Notes: generated by a model not told the origin, from the letters alone. DNA of 64,000 nucleotides from Vibrio hyugaensis (GCF_002906655.1 NZ_CP025795.1:186001-250000), one strand, 5' to 3'; shown: positions 14,172 to 23,662, numbered from the stretch's first letter. Numbers and translations: made by a program.

Positions 14172-17100
14172 ATGTTTACTGCAACAAACGTGTTAACACC
14201 GGAATTTATCGAGCAACCGCTTGATAAGTTGTGGTCACTGATCTCGCCATTGTACATGGTGGACGAGTCTCAATGGCTAGAGCAATTATTGCCACTAGCA
14301 ACGCCGACAGCGGAAGAAAAGTCGGCAATCACGACCCAAACAACTCAGCTTATCGAAGCCATTCGTGCCGATAAGAAGTCAATTCAGATGATTGATGCGC
14401 TGTTGTTGGAATACAGCCTAGATACTCAAGAAGGCATCTTGTTGATGTGTCTTGCAGAAGCGTTGATGCGTATTCCGGATTCAGCGACGGCCGATGCACT
14501 GATTAAAGACAAGTTAAGCGTTGCTGACTGGAAATCTCACCTTAAGAGTTCTGATTCGGTATTCGTTAACGCCTCAACTTGGGGTTTGATGCTGACAGGT
14601 AAAGTGATTGGTATTGGTGACCAAGAAACCCAGAGCCCAAGTCAGGCTGTAAACCGTCTGGTGAACAAATTCTCTGAACCTGTGATTCGTAAAGCCATGT
14701 ATCAGGCAATGAAGATCATGGGTCATCAGTTTGTACGTGGTCGTACGATTGAAGAAGCACAAAAGAACGGTCGCCCAATGCGCGACAAAGGTTTCACTTA
14801 CTCATTCGATATGTTGGGTGAAGCGGCGCTGACCACGGCAGACGCAAGCAAGTACTTCAAAGACTACCTAATGGCGATTGAAGCCGTAGGTCGTGAAACG
14901 TATGGCAGTGACACGAGTCCGGCTCCTTCTGTTTCTATCAAGCTTTCTGCACTTCATCCACGTTACGAAGTGGCGAATGAAGAACGCGTGATGACTGAGC
15001 TTTACGACACTCTGACGCAACTGCTTAAGCGCGCTATCGAAGTGGATGTTGCCATTACGATTGATGCAGAGGAAGCTGATCGTTTAGAGCTGTCACTCAA
15101 ACTGTTTGAAAAACTGTACCGCAGCGACCTAGTGAAAGGTTGGGGCAAGTTTGGTCTGGTGGTTCAAGCCTACTCGAAACGTGCACTGCCTGTACTCGTA
15201 TGGCTAAACGGTCTAGCGAAAGAGCAGGGCGATCTGATCCCACTGCGTCTCGTAAAAGGCGCGTACTGGGACAGCGAAATTAAGTGGTCACAACAAGCAG
15301 GCTACGAGAACTACCCAGTTTACACGCGCAAAGAAGCGACGGATGTTGCTTACCTAGCGTGTGCGCGTTTCCTATTGAGTGAAGGTGTTCGTGGCAATAT
15401 CTTCCCGCAGTTTGCTAGCCACAACGCACACACTGTTACTGCGATTGCTGTAATGGCAGAGCACAAAGATTACGAATTCCAACGTCTGCATGGTATGGGC
15501 GATTCGCTTTATAACCATGTAATGGACACTTATGGTCAGCCAGTACGTATTTACGCGCCAGTCGGTAGCCATGCGGATCTACTGCCTTACTTAGTTCGCC
15601 GCTTACTAGAAAACGGCGCGAACAGTTCGTTTGTGCACCGTTTAGTGGACGCGCGTTGCCCAATTTCAGAGCTGACGCACCACCCTGTTGATGTGTTGAC
15701 CTCTTTTGATACCTTGCACAACGGTCAAATTCCAATGCCAACCGGCATCTTCCCTGAGCGTAAAAACTCATACGGTGTGAACGTTGATATCGACAGCGAA
15801 GCGAAGCCGTTTGAAGCGCAGGTTGAAAGCTTCCTAACCCAGAAGTGGACTGCGGGCCCGATCATCAACGGCGAAAAACATGCCGAAAGCATGATCAAGG
15901 AAAACTCCGCAGAGATCATTACTGCCCCTTATGATCGCCGTATCGAAGTGGGTCAGGTAGCTTTCGCTACCCTTGATCATGTTTCCGCTGCAATCGAAGC
16001 GGCTGACGCAGCATTCCCTGAATGGAAAGACACCGCTATTGAACAAAAAGCGGCGTGCCTAGACAAGCTTGCGGATCTGATGGAAGAAAATCTTGCGGAG
16101 CTGGTGGCGATTTGTCACCAAGAAGCGGGTAAGACGATTCATGACAGCATTGATGAAGTGCGTGAAGCGGTCGATTTCTGTCGTTACTACGCGAAACAAG
16201 CGCAAAACCTTCAATCATTTGAGTTGGAAGGCTTTGATGGCGTGAAGCGCATGTCTAGCCGCGAAGGTTTAGGCGTATTCGTTTGTATCAGCCCATGGAA
16301 CTTCCCTCTGGCGATTTTCCTTGGTCAAGTCACCGCGGCATTGGTTGCAGGTAACACAGTTGTGGCTAAGCCAGCTGAGCAAACCAGTTTGATTGCAGCA
16401 CGTGCGATTGAACTGATGCTAGAAGCCGGCTTCCCGGCGGGTGTGATTCAGTTATTGCCAGGTCGTGGTGGTGAAATTGGTCATGCACTGACATCTCACG
16501 ATGCGATTGCAGGCGTGGCATTTACTGGTTCGACAGCAACGGCGCAGCGCATCAACGTAACGCTTGCCGAGCGGAGCGCGAAGCCAGTACCGTTTATCGC
16601 TGAAACTGGCGGTCAAAACGCCATGATTGTGGATAGTACCGCACTGCCAGAACAAGTTGTGCGTGACGTGATTCGTTCCGCTTTCGCTTCTGCAGGTCAA
16701 CGTTGTTCTGCTCTGCGCGTTCTGTTCGTTCAAGAAGACGTTGCGGATCGCATCATCAACCTTATCCAAGGTGCAATGAATGAGCTGCATGTTGGTATTC
16801 CTTACCTACACAAAACGGATGTAGGGCCGGTTATCGACAGCAATGCAAAAAATAAACTCCTTGCTCACCTAGAGCACATGACAAGCACACAAACCAAAGT
16901 TGCTCAATTGCAATTGGATGAAACGTGCCAGCACGGTGATTTTGTGTCGCCAAGTGCGTTCGAAATCTCGGGCATTGATGTTCTGAAAGAAGAGCAATTC
17001 GGCCCTATCTTGCACATTGTTCGCTTTAAAGCGTCTGAGTTGCCAAACGTGGTTGAGCAAATCAACCAAACCGGTTTTGGCCTCACAATGGGCATCCACA

Positions 17101-17303
17101 GCCGTAACGAAACCACTTACCGTTGGATTGAAAAACACGCTCGCGTGGGTAACTGCTACATCAACCGCGATCAGGTTGGTGCGGTGGTTGGCGTTCAGCC
17201 ATTTGGTGGCCAGGGTTTGTCGGGTACGGGTCCGAAGGCAGGTGGTCCTCACTACCTATACCGCTTTACTAAACAACATCTTGTTCAAGCAGAGAAGGCG
17301 TAA
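14172..17303 (+). CDS. putA: bifunctional proline dehydrogenase / L-glutamate gamma-semialdehyde dehydrogenase
   Basis: 1043 residues. It oxidises proline to glutamate in two steps. The FAD-dependent PRODH barrel covers about residues 80-510 (DAEEADRLELSLKLFEKL, LRLVKGAYWDSEIKW, HNAHTV). The NAD-dependent aldehyde dehydrogenase covers about 560-1035, with the Glu in AETGGQNAM and the catalytic Cys near residue 844 in ASAGQRCSALRVLF. There is no N-terminal ribbon-helix-helix DNA-binding domain, so unlike E. coli PutA it is not an autorepressor, which agrees with a separate PutR. The gene is followed after 11 bp by a short aldehyde-dehydrogenase-like gene and then putP. Confidence 0.97.
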   Translation: MFTATNVLTPEFIEQPLDKLWSLISPLYMVDESQWLEQLLPLATPTAEEKSAITTQTTQLIEAIRADKKSIQMIDALLLEYSLDTQEGILLMCLAEALMRIPDSATADALIKDKLSVADWKSHLKSSDSVFVNASTWGLMLTGKVIGIGDQETQSPSQAVNRLVNKFSEPVIRKAMYQAMKIMGHQFVRGRTIEEAQKNGRPMRDKGFTYSFDMLGEAALTTADASKYFKDYLMAIEAVGRETYGSDTSPAPSVSIKLSALHPRYEVANEERVMTELYDTLTQLLKRAIEVDVAITIDAEEADRLELSLKLFEKLYRSDLVKGWGKFGLVVQAYSKRALPVLVWLNGLAKEQGDLIPLRLVKGAYWDSEIKWSQQAGYENYPVYTRKEATDVAYLACARFLLSEGVRGNIFPQFASHNAHTVTAIAVMAEHKDYEFQRLHGMGDSLYNHVMDTYGQPVRIYAPVGSHADLLPYLVRRLLENGANSSFVHRLVDARCPISELTHHPVDVLTSFDTLHNGQIPMPTGIFPERKNSYGVNVDIDSEAKPFEAQVESFLTQKWTAGPIINGEKHAESMIKENSAEIITAPYDRRIEVGQVAFATLDHVSAAIEAADAAFPEWKDTAIEQKAACLDKLADLMEENLAELVAICHQEAGKTIHDSIDEVREAVDFCRYYAKQAQNLQSFELEGFDGVKRMSSREGLGVFVCISPWNFPLAIFLGQVTAALVAGNTVVAKPAEQTSLIAARAIELMLEAGFPAGVIQLLPGRGGEIGHALTSHDAIAGVAFTGSTATAQRINVTLAERSAKPVPFIAETGGQNAMIVDSTALPEQVVRDVIRSAFASAGQRCSALRVLFVQEDVADRIINLIQGAMNELHVGIPYLHKTDVGPVIDSNAKNKLLAHLEHMTSTQTKVAQLQLDETCQHGDFVSPSAFEISGIDVLKEEQFGPILHIVRFKASELPNVVEQINQTGFGLTMGIHSRNETTYRWIEKHARVGNCYINRDQVGAVVGVQPFGGQGLSGTGPKAGGPHYLYRFTKQHLVQAEKA

Positions 17304-17314
17304 GGAGTCGCATT

Positions 17315-18022
17315 ATGGTTCATCAGATCACGTATTTTAAAGATGCATTCTCTGCTTGGGAGCAGTGGAATCTGACCGATTTTGATTACAAATGTGAGCA
17401 TTTGCTGGCATTTAAATCTGCGATAGAAGAGCAGCATAGCGTGGCTGGCAAAGTGGTGTCTTACCACTTGCAACAAGCGTCAGCTCTGTTAGCAGAAACT
17501 CATCAGTTAGTGGGCCCTACGGGCGAAACTAACGAGCTGTACGCGGCGGGGCGTGGTGTGGCTTTGGTCGTTTGTGAAAACAACCTAGCGAATACTGAGA
17601 ACGCACTGTACAGCACTTTTGCAATGATCACCTGTGCTTTGATTGCAGGCAACAGTGTGGTGATTTGTAGTGACAATACAGAACTTAATCAGATGGTTAA
17701 GCAGGCTGTAACGTCAGCAAACTTCCCATCTAACTTAATCGAAGTGGTTGCGTACGACGCGTCTTCCCCGCTGTTAGACAGTGACGTACGTAGTGTTGGT
17801 TATGTTGGGCATTCACAGGTTGAGCATGCGCTTAACCTACAACTGGCTAAGCGTGACGGTGCCATCGTCGGTTTAGTTTCTGAAACGGATTTAGAGTCAC
17901 CGACATTGACTCATGATCCTCATCTGTCGTTGCGCTTCATTACCGAGCGTACTCGAACGATAAATATTACAGCAGTGGGCGGTAACGCGACTCTACTCGA
18001 GTTGGGAAGCGACTCCCACTAA
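17315..18022 (+). CDS. short aldehyde-dehydrogenase-like protein of the put operon
   Basis: 235 residues, less than half a normal aldehyde dehydrogenase. The segments ELYAAGRGVALVVCENN and FAMITCALIAGNSVVICSDN follow the P5CDH Rossmann region, and the C-terminal ITAVGGNATLLELG resembles the end of the catalytic domain, but no catalytic Cys loop is seen. It is probably non-catalytic. It lies 11 bp after putA and before putP. I cannot tell whether it binds NAD or proline metabolites, or acts as a partner for PutA. Confidence 0.8.
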   Translation: MVHQITYFKDAFSAWEQWNLTDFDYKCEHLLAFKSAIEEQHSVAGKVVSYHLQQASALLAETHQLVGPTGETNELYAAGRGVALVVCENNLANTENALYSTFAMITCALIAGNSVVICSDNTELNQMVKQAVTSANFPSNLIEVVAYDASSPLLDSDVRSVGYVGHSQVEHALNLQLAKRDGAIVGLVSETDLESPTLTHDPHLSLRFITERTRTINITAVGGNATLLELGSDSH

Positions 18023-18032
18023 CCTGACTTGT

Positions 18033-18080
18033 GATACCAATCTGAATAAAAGAGCCTGAGAGCTTACTCGGGTTGGTATC
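18033..18080 (+). other. inverted repeat between the ALDH-like gene and putP
   Basis: Outer 8-bp arms GATACCAA / TTGGTATC enclose an inner weaker stem CCTGAG / CTCGGG. There is no T tract, so it is not a simple terminator. It may be an operator or an mRNA processing structure. Confidence 0.4.
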
Positions 18081-18158
18081 TCTTGTTCTGGTGTATTGCT
18101 GAGACGGCAAAATACCCGAAGAAACAAGGAAGGAAATAATTATAACGAGGACTATCAA

Positions 18159-19652
18159 ATGATAGAAAATAGCTTTGCTATCACGACCACTTTTGTGGCG
18201 TATTTACTAATTATGGTTGCCATTGGCGTTTACGCGTATAAGAGGACTTCCAATTCATCTGACTACTTCCTAGGTGGTCGTAGCCTTGGTCCATGGCCAG
18301 CGGCACTCTCTGCGGGCGCATCAGACATGAGTGGTTGGTTGCTGCTGGGTCTTCCGGGGTATGCGTATGCAGCAGGTATCGAAGCGTTCTGGCTAGCGGG
18401 TGGTCTGCTACTGGGTACGTGGGCAAACTGGTTGATCAATGCGAAGCGTCTACGTACGTATAGTATTCAAACCGATTCACTAACGCTGCCTGAGTTCCTG
18501 TCGCGTCGCTTCAACGATAAGTCGAAACTGATTCAGACAATCTCTGCGTTCTTCATTCTTTTATTCTTCCTTTTCTACACCAGCTCAGGCTTGGTTGCAG
18601 GGGGTAAACTGTTTGAAACCGTATTCGGCTTAGATTACAGCATTGCCGTTATCATCGGCACCGTGTGTGTGGTTTCGTACACGCTATTTGGTGGCTTCCT
18701 GGCGGTATCTTGGACGGATTTAGTGCAAGGTCTATTGATGGCGGCGGCACTGATGATTGTGCCTGTTGCTGTAATGGACGGCGGTCTAGGTCAACTAGCG
18801 ACTGACATGCACAACATCAACCCAGAGCTATTAACGCTATGGAACGATGTGAAAGGTGAACCTCTATCGGCTATCGCGATCATTTCGCTAGCGGCTTGGG
18901 GCCTGGGCTACTTTGGTCAGCCACATATCCTAGCGCGTTTTAAAGCTTCTCGTTCAAACAAAGACCTAACAACAGCGCGTCGTATCGCTGTGGGTTGGAC
19001 TGCGCTGTCTATGGCGGGTGCAATGCTTGTGGGTCTTGTTGGTCTAGTGTGGGTAACAGGTCACCCTGGTACGCAACTGGATGATGGTGAGAAAATCTTC
19101 ATGCTATTGGTGAATACGGTATTCCACCCAGTGATTGCAGGTATCCTACTGGCGGCAATTCTTGCGGCGGTAATGAGTACTGCGGATTCACAACTTCTAG
19201 TATCTTCATCTGCTCTTGCAGAAGACTTCTACAAGCAAGTGATTAAACCAGATGCAACATCTGAAGAAGTGGTAATGATTGGTCGTGTAGGTGTTATCGT
19301 GATTTCTCTTATCGCGCTATTCCTAGCAATGACGCCAGATAGCTCTGTTCTCGGTCTTGTATCTTACGCTTGGGCAGGCTTTGGTGCTGCATTTGGCCCG
19401 GCAGTTGTGCTTAGCCTTTATTGGAGTGGTATGAACCGCAACGGCGCACTAGCAGGTATCCTAATCGGTGGCGTGACTATCGTTGTTTGGAAACAACTAA
19501 CAGGCGGTTGGTTCGACGTATACGAAATCGTACCGGGCATCATCTTCTCTACGATCGCTATCGTGGTTGTGAGCAAAATGACTGGCGGTGCTGCGCAAGA
19601 CGTACTAGAGCAACACAAAGAGTACCAGAAGAAGTTGGTTGAATTAGACTAA
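18159..19652 (+). CDS. putP: sodium/proline symporter
   Basis: 497 residues with the 13-helix SSS (SLC5-like) layout. Characteristic segments are SDYFLGGRSLGPWPAALSAGASDMSGWLLLGLPG (substrate and Na+ site around helix 2), FLPEFLSRRF-type loop (SLTLPEFLSRRF) and AAVMSTADSQLLVSSS on helix 8/9. It imports proline with Na+ across the inner membrane to feed PutA. ATG at 18159 was chosen because it directly precedes the first helix and has AACGAGG upstream; the open frame from 18096 is longer. A strong terminator follows. Confidence 0.97.
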   Translation: MIENSFAITTTFVAYLLIMVAIGVYAYKRTSNSSDYFLGGRSLGPWPAALSAGASDMSGWLLLGLPGYAYAAGIEAFWLAGGLLLGTWANWLINAKRLRTYSIQTDSLTLPEFLSRRFNDKSKLIQTISAFFILLFFLFYTSSGLVAGGKLFETVFGLDYSIAVIIGTVCVVSYTLFGGFLAVSWTDLVQGLLMAAALMIVPVAVMDGGLGQLATDMHNINPELLTLWNDVKGEPLSAIAIISLAAWGLGYFGQPHILARFKASRSNKDLTTARRIAVGWTALSMAGAMLVGLVGLVWVTGHPGTQLDDGEKIFMLLVNTVFHPVIAGILLAAILAAVMSTADSQLLVSSSALAEDFYKQVIKPDATSEEVVMIGRVGVIVISLIALFLAMTPDSSVLGLVSYAWAGFGAAFGPAVVLSLYWSGMNRNGALAGILIGGVTIVVWKQLTGGWFDVYEIVPGIIFSTIAIVVVSKMTGGAAQDVLEQHKEYQKKLVELD

Positions 19653-19673
19653 CGCTTCTCAAATTAAAGCAAA

Positions 19674-19698
19674 GCCCGCGACCATCGCGGGCTTTTTT
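19674..19698 (+). terminator. terminator of the put operon
   Basis: Perfect 7-bp stem GCCCGCG / CGCGGGC with a 5-base loop and six T. Confidence 0.93.
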
Positions 19699-19728
19699 GC
19701 TTCAGTACTTTATACAAAGCGGTGTGAT

Positions 19729-20292
19729 CTAGAACTTAAGGTATGGCTTCATCTTAGCTACAGATGCATCACCGAGCCCAGGCACATTGGTTAAATCACT
19801 CGCGTTTTTAAATTTCCCGTTCTTCTTGCGATAGTCAATGATGGCTTGTGCTTTTTTCTCGCCAACACCTGGCAAAGAGGCTGCTAACTCAGAAGCAGAA
19901 GCCCTGTTTACATTCACAGCTTTCAGGTCTTTCTTGGTTGAAGCCGTACTGGTGGTTTTCGACTTATTCTTGTCGTAACTTGAAGCTGTCTTATCTTTGG
20001 TTTTTTTGGCTTTGTCTTTCGCGTTTGATAGACAAGTATTTTGCTTGGTTTTGTCGTTCGGATATTTATCTTTACAGACTTGATTGACGTCTTTTTTTAC
20101 TGTCTTACTGCTGGTGGATGATGATTTCTTTGCGTTGGCTTTCACCTTTTTAATACAGTCGGCTTTCTTGCTGCTGTCGCTTTTGTATTTGGTTTCACAT
20201 TTCTTTATTGCATCTTTGGTGCTCGTCGTGGCGGCATAGGTATAACCTGGTAACACGCACAGCATCAGTAGCGCCAGAATCCACTTCTTCAT
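19729..20292 (-). CDS. secreted helix-hairpin-helix (ComEA-like) protein with Lys-rich Cys repeats
   Basis: 187 residues with a signal peptide ending at TYAA. Residues about 25-90 hold two similar Cys-bearing units, CETKYKSDSSKKADCIKKVK and CKDKYPNDKTKQNTCLSNAK, each with Cys spaced 14 apart. A Lys/Ser/Thr-rich linker leads to a C-terminal ComEA-type double HhH (VNVNRASASELAASLPGVGEKKAQAIIDYR and FKNASDLTNVPGLG). ComEA binds DNA in the periplasm during uptake; the standard Vibrio ComEA is much shorter, so this is a longer relative whose role in competence is unproven. It is very basic, fitting nucleic-acid binding. Confidence 0.8.
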   Translation of the reverse strand: MKKWILALLMLCVLPGYTYAATTSTKDAIKKCETKYKSDSSKKADCIKKVKANAKKSSSTSSKTVKKDVNQVCKDKYPNDKTKQNTCLSNAKDKAKKTKDKTASSYDKNKSKTTSTASTKKDLKAVNVNRASASELAASLPGVGEKKAQAIIDYRKKNGKFKNASDLTNVPGLGDASVAKMKPYLKF

Positions 20293-20432
20293 AGTCAGTC
20301 CTTGTTTGTGATGAATGTCCCGATCAGTATAGACAGGGAATTCTTCGTTGTTGTCTCAAGGTTGCAGTTATAAAGGCGCTTCTGAAATCAGAAATAGAAT
20401 TTCTGAGGTATAGTAAAAACGTTAAATCACTA

Positions 20433-20723
20433 GGGCCTGTTGACCTTTCGAGCTGATTTTTGCAGCGAATTGTTGGGTATTTATATAAGGCAGAGGCTTT
20501 GATGTGTAGTTAGCCTACATAAAAAGTCGATAACGCAGTAGAAATGACCAACAAACGCAGCCCAAAGGGTTCGAGCTAGGCGCTCCCGCAAAAATCGTTT
20601 TATGCTTTGTTAAGGAGTATTTGCTTAGAATGACTAGGCGACACACTTCTTGCCTCACCTAAAACGATTTTGACTAGGCGTCCCCACCCGAACAAAATTT
20701 AACCACGAAAGATCAACAGGCCC
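20433..20723 (+). mobile_element. TA-flanked MITE, copy A
   Basis: A 291-bp non-coding element with terminal inverted repeats GGGCCTGTTGAYCTTTCG, flanked on both sides by TA. The same element occurs inverted at 53278 and as a short deletion form at 59438. TA duplications suggest mobilisation by an IS630/mariner-type transposase, which is not encoded in this window. Confidence 0.85.
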
Positions 20724-20751
20724 TAATAAGCCTCTTCGTGAGGCTTACTTT

Positions 20752-21282
20752 TTAATGGCGGATTTTAGAATACACCACCGTGTTACTGAGCTCTCCTGAA
20801 GTGGAGAGGCGATCGTGTCTTAGTTCACCTTCAAATTCATAACCACAGCGCTCAGCAACAGCGCGGCTTTTCAGGTTGGTCGAATCAGCGGTTATGGCAA
20901 TTCGTCTCGCGCCGAGGTCTTCAAAGGCGTAGCGCTCTAATTCGAGGACAGCTTCGGAGATGTAGCCATGACCGACTACTGCATCATCTAACCAGTAGCC
21001 AATTTCAAACGATGGAACCTCTTGATCACGAATCATCAAGCCAATGGCGCCAATCAGGCGATGACTCTCTTTTTCGATGATGAAGTAACGCAGTTCCTCT
21101 TCGAAATTTTCAAAGTTAGCGATGGCTTTTTCTGTTCCTTCAATCATGGCTTCTAGTGTCAGCACATGTGGTACCCAAGGAAGATACACTTCGAGTGTCT
21201 TCTGGCTACGAACAACCGCTTGATGTGCTTCTTCTGCACGTTCCAAACAAGCGGGGATTAGCTTAAGACGTTTCGTTTCCAT
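20752..21282 (-). CDS. GNAT N-acetyltransferase, RimJ/RimL type
   Basis: 176 residues. N-terminal ETKRLKLIPACLERAEEAH and the acetyl-CoA binding region GYWLDDAVVGHGYISEAVLELERYAFEDLGARRIAITAD with NLKSRAVAERCGYEFEG place it in the RimJ/RimL ribosomal-protein and small-molecule acetyltransferase group. AGGAGAATTGAT precedes the chosen ATG; the longer frame to 21321 lacks this. Substrate is unknown. Confidence 0.88.
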   Translation of the reverse strand: METKRLKLIPACLERAEEAHQAVVRSQKTLEVYLPWVPHVLTLEAMIEGTEKAIANFENFEEELRYFIIEKESHRLIGAIGLMIRDQEVPSFEIGYWLDDAVVGHGYISEAVLELERYAFEDLGARRIAITADSTNLKSRAVAERCGYEFEGELRHDRLSTSGELSNTVVYSKIRH

Positions 21283-21430
21283 ATCAATTCTCCTTTGGGT
21301 GAAAAATGAACGAAAAGTCATTTAAACAGATGTACTTAGAATGTTCTAGTCGTGTGTCTAACATTATTCACTTGGTTTGCTAGGGAGAAACTGAGAGAAT
21401 CGAACCGTTATCAAACCAACTAGGTTCACT

Positions 21431-21670
21431 ATGAAACTTTTAGTAAGAAACTTAGCTCGTGAAACAACCGAGCAAGATATGCGCGCATTGTTCTCAGCGT
21501 ACGGCAAAGTAGAACTTTGTACGTTGGTGCTTGACCAAGAGACGGGTTTGTCAAAAGGCTTTGGCTTTGTGATCATGCCGGATGAAGCAGAAGCGATTTC
21601 TGCTCTTGAAGCGCTAAACCTATCTAGCGTAGCAAAAAGCAAAATCCGCGTGAAAGTCGCTCAAGACTAA
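21431..21670 (+). CDS. RRM-type RNA-binding protein
   Basis: 79 residues, a single RNA recognition motif: RNP2 is KLLVRNLA at the start and RNP1 is KGFGFVIM near residue 50. These small bacterial RRM proteins are cytoplasmic and several are cold-induced. Single gene with its own terminator. Confidence 0.92.
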   Translation: MKLLVRNLARETTEQDMRALFSAYGKVELCTLVLDQETGLSKGFGFVIMPDEAEAISALEALNLSSVAKSKIRVKVAQD

Positions 21671-21680
21671 TACAGAGAGA

Positions 21681-21705
21681 AGCCAGCATCCCCGCTGGCT
21701 TTTTT
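21681..21705 (+). terminator. terminator of the RRM gene
   Basis: Stem AGCCAGC / GCTGGCT with a 6-base loop, followed by T5. Confidence 0.9.
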
Positions 21706-21716
21706 GTGCCTTTAAT

Positions 21717-21911
21717 TCAGGCTTTGGTTGTCTCATCTAGCGGTGCGCGGAAATAAACCGTCGAATCTTGACGGTACTTAATCGTGTTAGAGTTTGAATC
21801 CATATCGATGGTTTTGGGAGTAAACAAGCAGTACTCGAAGCTTTTCGACAGTCGTTTTACAGCAAATACTACAAGAAAAACTAACCCTAACTCGATTAAC
21901 TTGTCTGTCAT
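21717..21911 (-). CDS. small single-span membrane protein, unknown
   Basis: 64 residues with one hydrophobic helix near the N-terminus (ELGLVFLVVFAVKRL) and a polar tail. No family is recognised and the ribosome site is weak, so the gene is only possible. It lies between the RRM terminator and another small membrane gene. Confidence 0.4.
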   Translation of the reverse strand: MTDKLIELGLVFLVVFAVKRLSKSFEYCLFTPKTIDMDSNSNTIKYRQDSTVYFRAPLDETTKA

Positions 21912-21987
21912 GTAGGCAAAGTAGGATAAGGATAATAGTTAGATAATCAGTAAGTAAGGGCTATTCCTAGGCATGTTTTGAGAGGTT

Positions 21988-22350
21988 TCATGAATGACCA
22001 CCCCCTGCCTCCTTCAGCCCCGTATTCGACAGTTCACGCAAGATTCGTTTGAGTGGTTGTACCTTTACTTCAATTAAGATGAGATTGAATAATCCGCCGA
22101 TAGAAATGGCGGCGATTATGGCGCTGATGCTACTGCCCTTGGTGACTAATCCGTATAAGCCCACACTCAGCATTAATATTAACGTTGCCATTTGTACGGT
22201 TAGGTAGCTTTGAACCAAATAGTGGCCGCTTTGATGATCTTTAACGACATATGCGAACTGACCGAAACTTCCCAGTTCAACTTTGACTTTTCTGTCTAGC
22301 GCCTGACTGCGGAATCCATGTTGATTGAGTGTTCTTGCTAGGCTTTCCAT
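21988..22350 (-). CDS. small membrane protein, unknown
   Basis: 120 residues from the ATG at 22350, which has GGAG 8 bases upstream; the open frame continues to 22452 without a ribosome site. A polar N-terminal half (ARTLNQHGFRSQALDRKVKVELGSFGQFAYVVKDHQSGHYLVQSYL) is followed by two predicted helices (MATLILMLSVGLYGLV and SAIIAAISIGGLFNLILI). No function is recognised. Confidence 0.65.
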   Translation of the reverse strand: MESLARTLNQHGFRSQALDRKVKVELGSFGQFAYVVKDHQSGHYLVQSYLTVQMATLILMLSVGLYGLVTKGSSISAIIAAISIGGLFNLILIEVKVQPLKRILRELSNTGLKEAGGGHS

Positions 22351-22526
22351 GCCAACAACTCCGTTTGTTATTTTGGGTGTATCTATACAAGATTCTCGGC
22401 CATCATAATGTCGCGAATTGTGGAATGCGTACTTCTTAGTTTGCGTGACCACAAATCTAAGAGGTGCGTCTCAACGTTACTCTAAGTTTTACCTTGGTTT
22501 GCGGAACGCCTTCGGGTTTAATCTGC

Positions 22527-23051
22527 TCATTTGAATGTCTTTTGGTAAACGCAAACCTCGCGCTCGGCACCTTGCATGCCAAGTATTTTGTTCGCTACAT
22601 AAGTGACATTCAGTTTTTGTATCACTGATTTAGAACGTTGATTTTCGACCAAATGCATCACTCTTATTCCCGAGAGAGCGAAGTGTGATTGAGCAAACTC
22701 AATCAGTGCTTTAGACGCTTCAAAAGCGTAACCGTTTCCCCAATAAGGAACCCCTAACCAATAACCCAAAGTGCCGTAGCCCTTTTCGATGCGCGGTAAG
22801 CTTACTGCGCCAAGCAATTCACCAGAGCTGCGCAATGTTATGGCGTATGAGACTCCTCGATGCTCTTGAAACAATGGTGCATGCGTAGCTATCCACACTT
22901 TTGCCATCGGCAGTTCATATGGATGAGGAATATTGGCAGTCATATCGGAGATAACTTTTTCACCTGCTAATAAAGCCACTTGTTCGCAGTCATCGAAATC
23001 AAAGGGCCTAAGAATCAATCGGTTAGTGGTGAGTATCGGTTGTTTTGACAT
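22527..23051 (-). CDS. GNAT N-acetyltransferase, RimJ/RimL type
   Basis: 174 residues. TTNRLILRPFDFDDCEQVALLAGEK at the N-terminus and GTLGYWLGVPYWGNGYAFEASKALIEFAQ with the acetyl-CoA loop are typical. It starts MSKQPIL. It is a second, unrelated-in-detail GNAT within 2 kb of the one at 20752. Substrate is unknown. Confidence 0.88.
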   Translation of the reverse strand: MSKQPILTTNRLILRPFDFDDCEQVALLAGEKVISDMTANIPHPYELPMAKVWIATHAPLFQEHRGVSYAITLRSSGELLGAVSLPRIEKGYGTLGYWLGVPYWGNGYAFEASKALIEFAQSHFALSGIRVMHLVENQRSKSVIQKLNVTYVANKILGMQGAEREVCVYQKTFK

Positions 23052-23091
23052 GTTGGCTTACCTCACGGATCGGATGACCCAAACATCAGAT

Positions 23092-23662
23092 TCAGGTTGA
23101 ATAAGTGGTATCGACGTAGCCTAAATCATCAAACGCAAATCTCACACCAGCCTCGTTGGCTCTGGGCTGGTTGCCGCAAATGACATTAAACATGGTGCTG
23201 AGAAAGCGGCCATGTGACACCACCAAATATCGACCACTTCCACGTCTTATTATGGATTGCAGTGCAAGGCTCGCTCGGGCATAAAGTTCAACGTCGCTTT
23301 CCCCTTCATTAGCTGAAACCACGCAAGGTTGATAAGGGTTCACAAAGTCGGCTTTAGGGTATGAATTTGCAGATTTGTTAAACGGTAAGCCTTGCAATGG
23401 TCCGTTGTCGCGCTCCATCAATTCATCGTGGGTTGTCATGTTGACATTAAGGTGTTCAGAGAATATCTCTGCAACGTGGCGCGCGTTGTAAGGAACTGCT
23501 TAGGATGGCGTCGTATTGGTACCCTTCTTCAACAAACTGTTTTGCTCTTTGCTCTGCTTGTTGGATACCCACTTCTGTCAATGGACTATCAAAACGTCCT
23601 TCGTGAACGTATAAATCATCCGCCTGTGAGCGTCCATGGCGAACAAAAGTAATGTGGATCAT
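23092..23662 (-). pseudogene. histidine phosphatase (phosphoglycerate mutase-like), frameshifted
   Basis: The first part (23662 to about 23485) has the RHG motif (ITFVRHGRSQADD) and LTEVGIQQAEQRAKQF and ILSSSLQRA; the frame then shifts and the second part continues HVAEIFSEHLNVN... ERDNGPLQGL ... YLVVSHGRFLSTMF, which supplies the second catalytic His. The shift occurs in a GC dinucleotide run at 23478-23487, where loss of one GC pair (or gain of one base) explains it. Intact relatives are about 190 residues. Either a real inactivation, a reversible slippage, or a sequencing error. Confidence 0.8.

Noticed and set aside
18033..18080. Inverted repeat before putP as a transcription terminator
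   Set aside because: There is no T run, and putP is expected to be transcribed with putA, so I list it only as an inverted repeat.
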